DNA of 5,447 nucleotides from contig BOBG01000128.1 in assembly GCA_026002265.1 (NCBI GenBank), positions 1-5,447 of the forward strand, read 5' to 3'. The stretch is from Spirochaetia bacterium (GTDB lineage: Bacteria; Spirochaetota; Spirochaetia; Treponematales; Breznakiellaceae). The translations under genes and the position numbers were made by a program. Numbering within the stretch: the stretch's first letter is position 1; each line of letters opens with the position of its first letter. The notes below the pieces were generated by a model. It saw only the letters and a program-made list of their open reading frames with translations. It did no database searches and was not told the origin of the DNA. Shown here piece after piece: positions 3,986 to 5,447 of the stretch.

Positions 3986-5402
3986 CGATTTGTTTTCCTT
4001 TTTTGTGGAGTGTAAATGAGAAGGTGCCGGTCCATTTTTCCGGTAGATCCGAAGAAGCAATTTTCAGATTAACCCGCCACCAGGTGCCTGTTGCGGAGAT
4101 TCCTGTTGAAATTCCCCACACCGGATCCTTAGAATCATAGCCGGTATAATCAAATCCAGCCCGGAATTGAAAAATCTTGAGCCGGTAGGAAAAATCCATT
4201 CCTGCTTTTAGCGATTTAAAATCAGTGGAAATATCCGGAATGGGAATAAAAACCGGAGTGGAGTCGTGCGATGCAGTGTTTACAAGCGAGCTGGATAGCG
4301 AAACTGAAAGGGCCTGCCACACGAATCCGGCGCTGAAATCGAATTTATCCTCGATTTTCTTGAGATCAGAAGCGTTCCGGCCTGCGCTCAATGAAACACG
4401 AGTCGGCTTGACCGGAAAGGAAATGTTTGTGGGAAAATGGTAATAAATGGTGGTTGAACTCCGGTTAAACGGTTCTCCGGCTGCACGTGCCCGAAACAAT
4501 GTGTTGACCCGGAACCGGGTACTTCTGCCGCCGAAATATTCTGCTTTCGCTCCGATCCGGAAACCCGCACCGGTTGCAACTCCGTCCCGGCCAACGTACC
4601 GGGAACCCATGCCGTCAGCCGCAAGTGAAAATTGCCATGGACGGTTGCCGTACCGGATTCCTATATTTGTGTACAAATCAATTCCGTACGCTGCCGTGTT
4701 TGAAGACGCAAAATCCGCAGCAATTTTTAATAAAGGTGAAGTCCATGCGGCACTCAGCGCAAACAGATCGAAATTCCGCTTCGGAAGCGGCGGGGGATTT
4801 GAAAACCATGCACTTGCAGGACGCGCTGGCAAATCTTTTCCCGTGTACAATGCTTCGATCCGGATTTCCTTTTTTGTATCTATCGCGAGGCTTGCCCCCG
4901 CGCCGAAGCTACCGTTCCATTCAGGATCAAAATGAGCTGAGGCAAAGGCCCGCAGTCCTCCGGCCGGAGTCGCAAAGAGGGGAGTTCCAGCGTAAAGGTA
5001 GAGTGAGGGAGCAGTTCCGGCCGCGGTAGCTCCGGTTTTGAGATCCCCGCGGGAAATGGCGTGGGATTCAAAAAATGTTATGGATCGGTTCAGAGGTGAA
5101 CGGAGCCGGGCAGCGAGTCCGAATTCGTCTATTGCCCCAAACAAAAGCCGTGAGCCGGTTTGATTGTGGTACATTCCGGTGGAAAAGCCGGTTTCACCGG
5201 CCCCGTCAAAAGTAATTGGACGCCGGTCAAGCAGTTGGAACCGAGCAGAAAAATCCTGCCAGCCGATTTTTGCATGGATCCGGTCGGACAATTTTTTTTC
5301 ATATTCTCCGGATGCATTCCACAGCACATCCCAGAAAACCGGAATTTCCGCGTAGATAGATTCTACAACAATGATCAACAATATAATTGAAATATTACGC
5401 AT
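3978..5402 (-). CDS. Predicted exported beta-rich (outer-membrane type) protein
   Basis: A 474-aa protein I do not recognise by name. The N-terminus MRN followed by ISIILLIIVV and SIYA18|E is a signal peptide with a likely cleavage after Ala18. The mature part is dense in alternating polar/hydrophobic strands and aromatic girdle-like residues (GWQDFSARFQLLDRRP, FDLFALSAAWTSP, WRVNLKIASSDLP, KWTGTFSFTLHKKG), has Gly/Ser/Asn/Asp turns, and no further membrane helix. That fits an outer-membrane beta-barrel; a periplasmic beta protein is the alternative. It ends in Trp, an aromatic end being common in barrels, but its final Gly-Trp and stop come from the neighbouring 103-bp repeat, so the native tail may differ. 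The ATG lies 7 nt after the stop of a possible upstream gene and has no clear Shine-Dalgarno sequence, suggesting translational coupling. In a spirochaete such proteins are often lineage-specific. Confidence 0.72.
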   Translation of the reverse strand: MRNISIILLIIVVESIYAEIPVFWDVLWNASGEYEKKLSDRIHAKIGWQDFSARFQLLDRRPITFDGAGETGFSTGMYHNQTGSRLLFGAIDEFGLAARLRSPLNRSITFFESHAISRGDLKTGATAAGTAPSLYLYAGTPLFATPAGGLRAFASAHFDPEWNGSFGAGASLAIDTKKEIRIEALYTGKDLPARPASAWFSNPPPLPKRNFDLFALSAAWTSPLLKIAADFASSNTAAYGIDLYTNIGIRYGNRPWQFSLAADGMGSRYVGRDGVATGAGFRIGAKAEYFGGRSTRFRVNTLFRARAAGEPFNRSSTTIYYHFPTNISFPVKPTRVSLSAGRNASDLKKIEDKFDFSAGFVWQALSVSLSSSLVNTASHDSTPVFIPIPDISTDFKSLKAGMDFSYRLKIFQFRAGFDYTGYDSKDPVWGISTGISATGTWWRVNLKIASSDLPEKWTGTFSFTLHKKGKQIGW

Positions 5403-5409
5403 ACTTTAG

Positions 5410-5447
5410 TCATGGGTCGATCTGCGGATTTTGATTCACTGTACCGG
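5410..5447 (-). CDS. Possible 3' end of an upstream operon gene (cut by window end)
   Basis: On the - strand the frame entering from the right edge reads GTVNQNPQIDP and stops at TGA 5412-5410, 7 nt before the ATG of the exported protein gene. The spacing is typical of operon neighbours and would explain why that gene lacks its own ribosome binding site and visible promoter. Only 11 codons are visible, so neither the gene nor its function can be confirmed. Confidence 0.35.
   Translation of the reverse strand, partial: GTVNQNPQIDP

Noticed and set aside
4447..4935. A 162-aa + strand ORF opposite the exported-protein gene
   Set aside because: No ribosome binding site or recognisable motif. 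The opposite strand has a signal peptide and coherent beta pattern over 474 codons, so this is a shadow.
4574..5029. A 151-aa + strand ORF
   Set aside because: Arg/Pro/Gln-rich composition typical of an antisense reading of a GC-rich gene; no start signal.

Overview
The window looks like accessory chromosomal DNA from an anaerobic Gram-negative bacterium. A Treponema-like spirochaete is my best guess. Pointers are a bacteriohemerythrin pair, a short ProB, a small lipoprotein with a repeat-domain style seen in treponemes, and a signal-peptide-bearing, beta-rich envelope protein. This assignment is inference from protein style; no rRNA or tRNA gene is present to confirm it.

Left part (1-1912). 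The + strand carries the last 109 codons of a metallo-beta-lactamase/beta-CASP RNase, then a full bacteriohemerythrin gene (TTG start, strong ribosome binding site), then a second, broken bacteriohemerythrin copy. At about 1091-1100 the sequence switches to the 3' cut end of the first 272 codons of a beta-CASP RNase on the - strand. The two RNase pieces are complementary and do not overlap. The simplest reading is one gene split by an inversion that carried its C-terminal part plus both hemerythrin genes. A duplication with a full copy upstream cannot be excluded from this window.

Middle part (1913-3600). All genes are on the - strand. The RNase N-terminal half has a -10 box so close to its ATG that the message would be nearly leaderless. 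Upstream of it is a nested-hairpin terminator serving a 135-aa lipoprotein gene. Then comes proB (glutamate 5-kinase, kinase domain only, no proA next to it). proB has a good sigma70-type promoter and a roughly 100-nt leader with three hairpins. The last hairpin is followed by a U-rich run just before the proB ATG, so it resembles a transcription attenuator.

Right part (3600-5447). A repeat-rich gap holds a 23-bp-arm inverted repeat and two tandem copies of a 103-bp repeat built on ATTCGTG heptamers. The second copy supplies the last two codons and the stop of a 474-aa predicted outer-membrane or periplasmic beta-rich protein (- strand). Just upstream of that gene, at the window edge, is what may be the tail of another gene in the same operon.

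The tetranucleotide CCGG is strikingly frequent across the window (about 80 by eye). I see no complete insertion sequence, CRISPR array, tRNA or rRNA.
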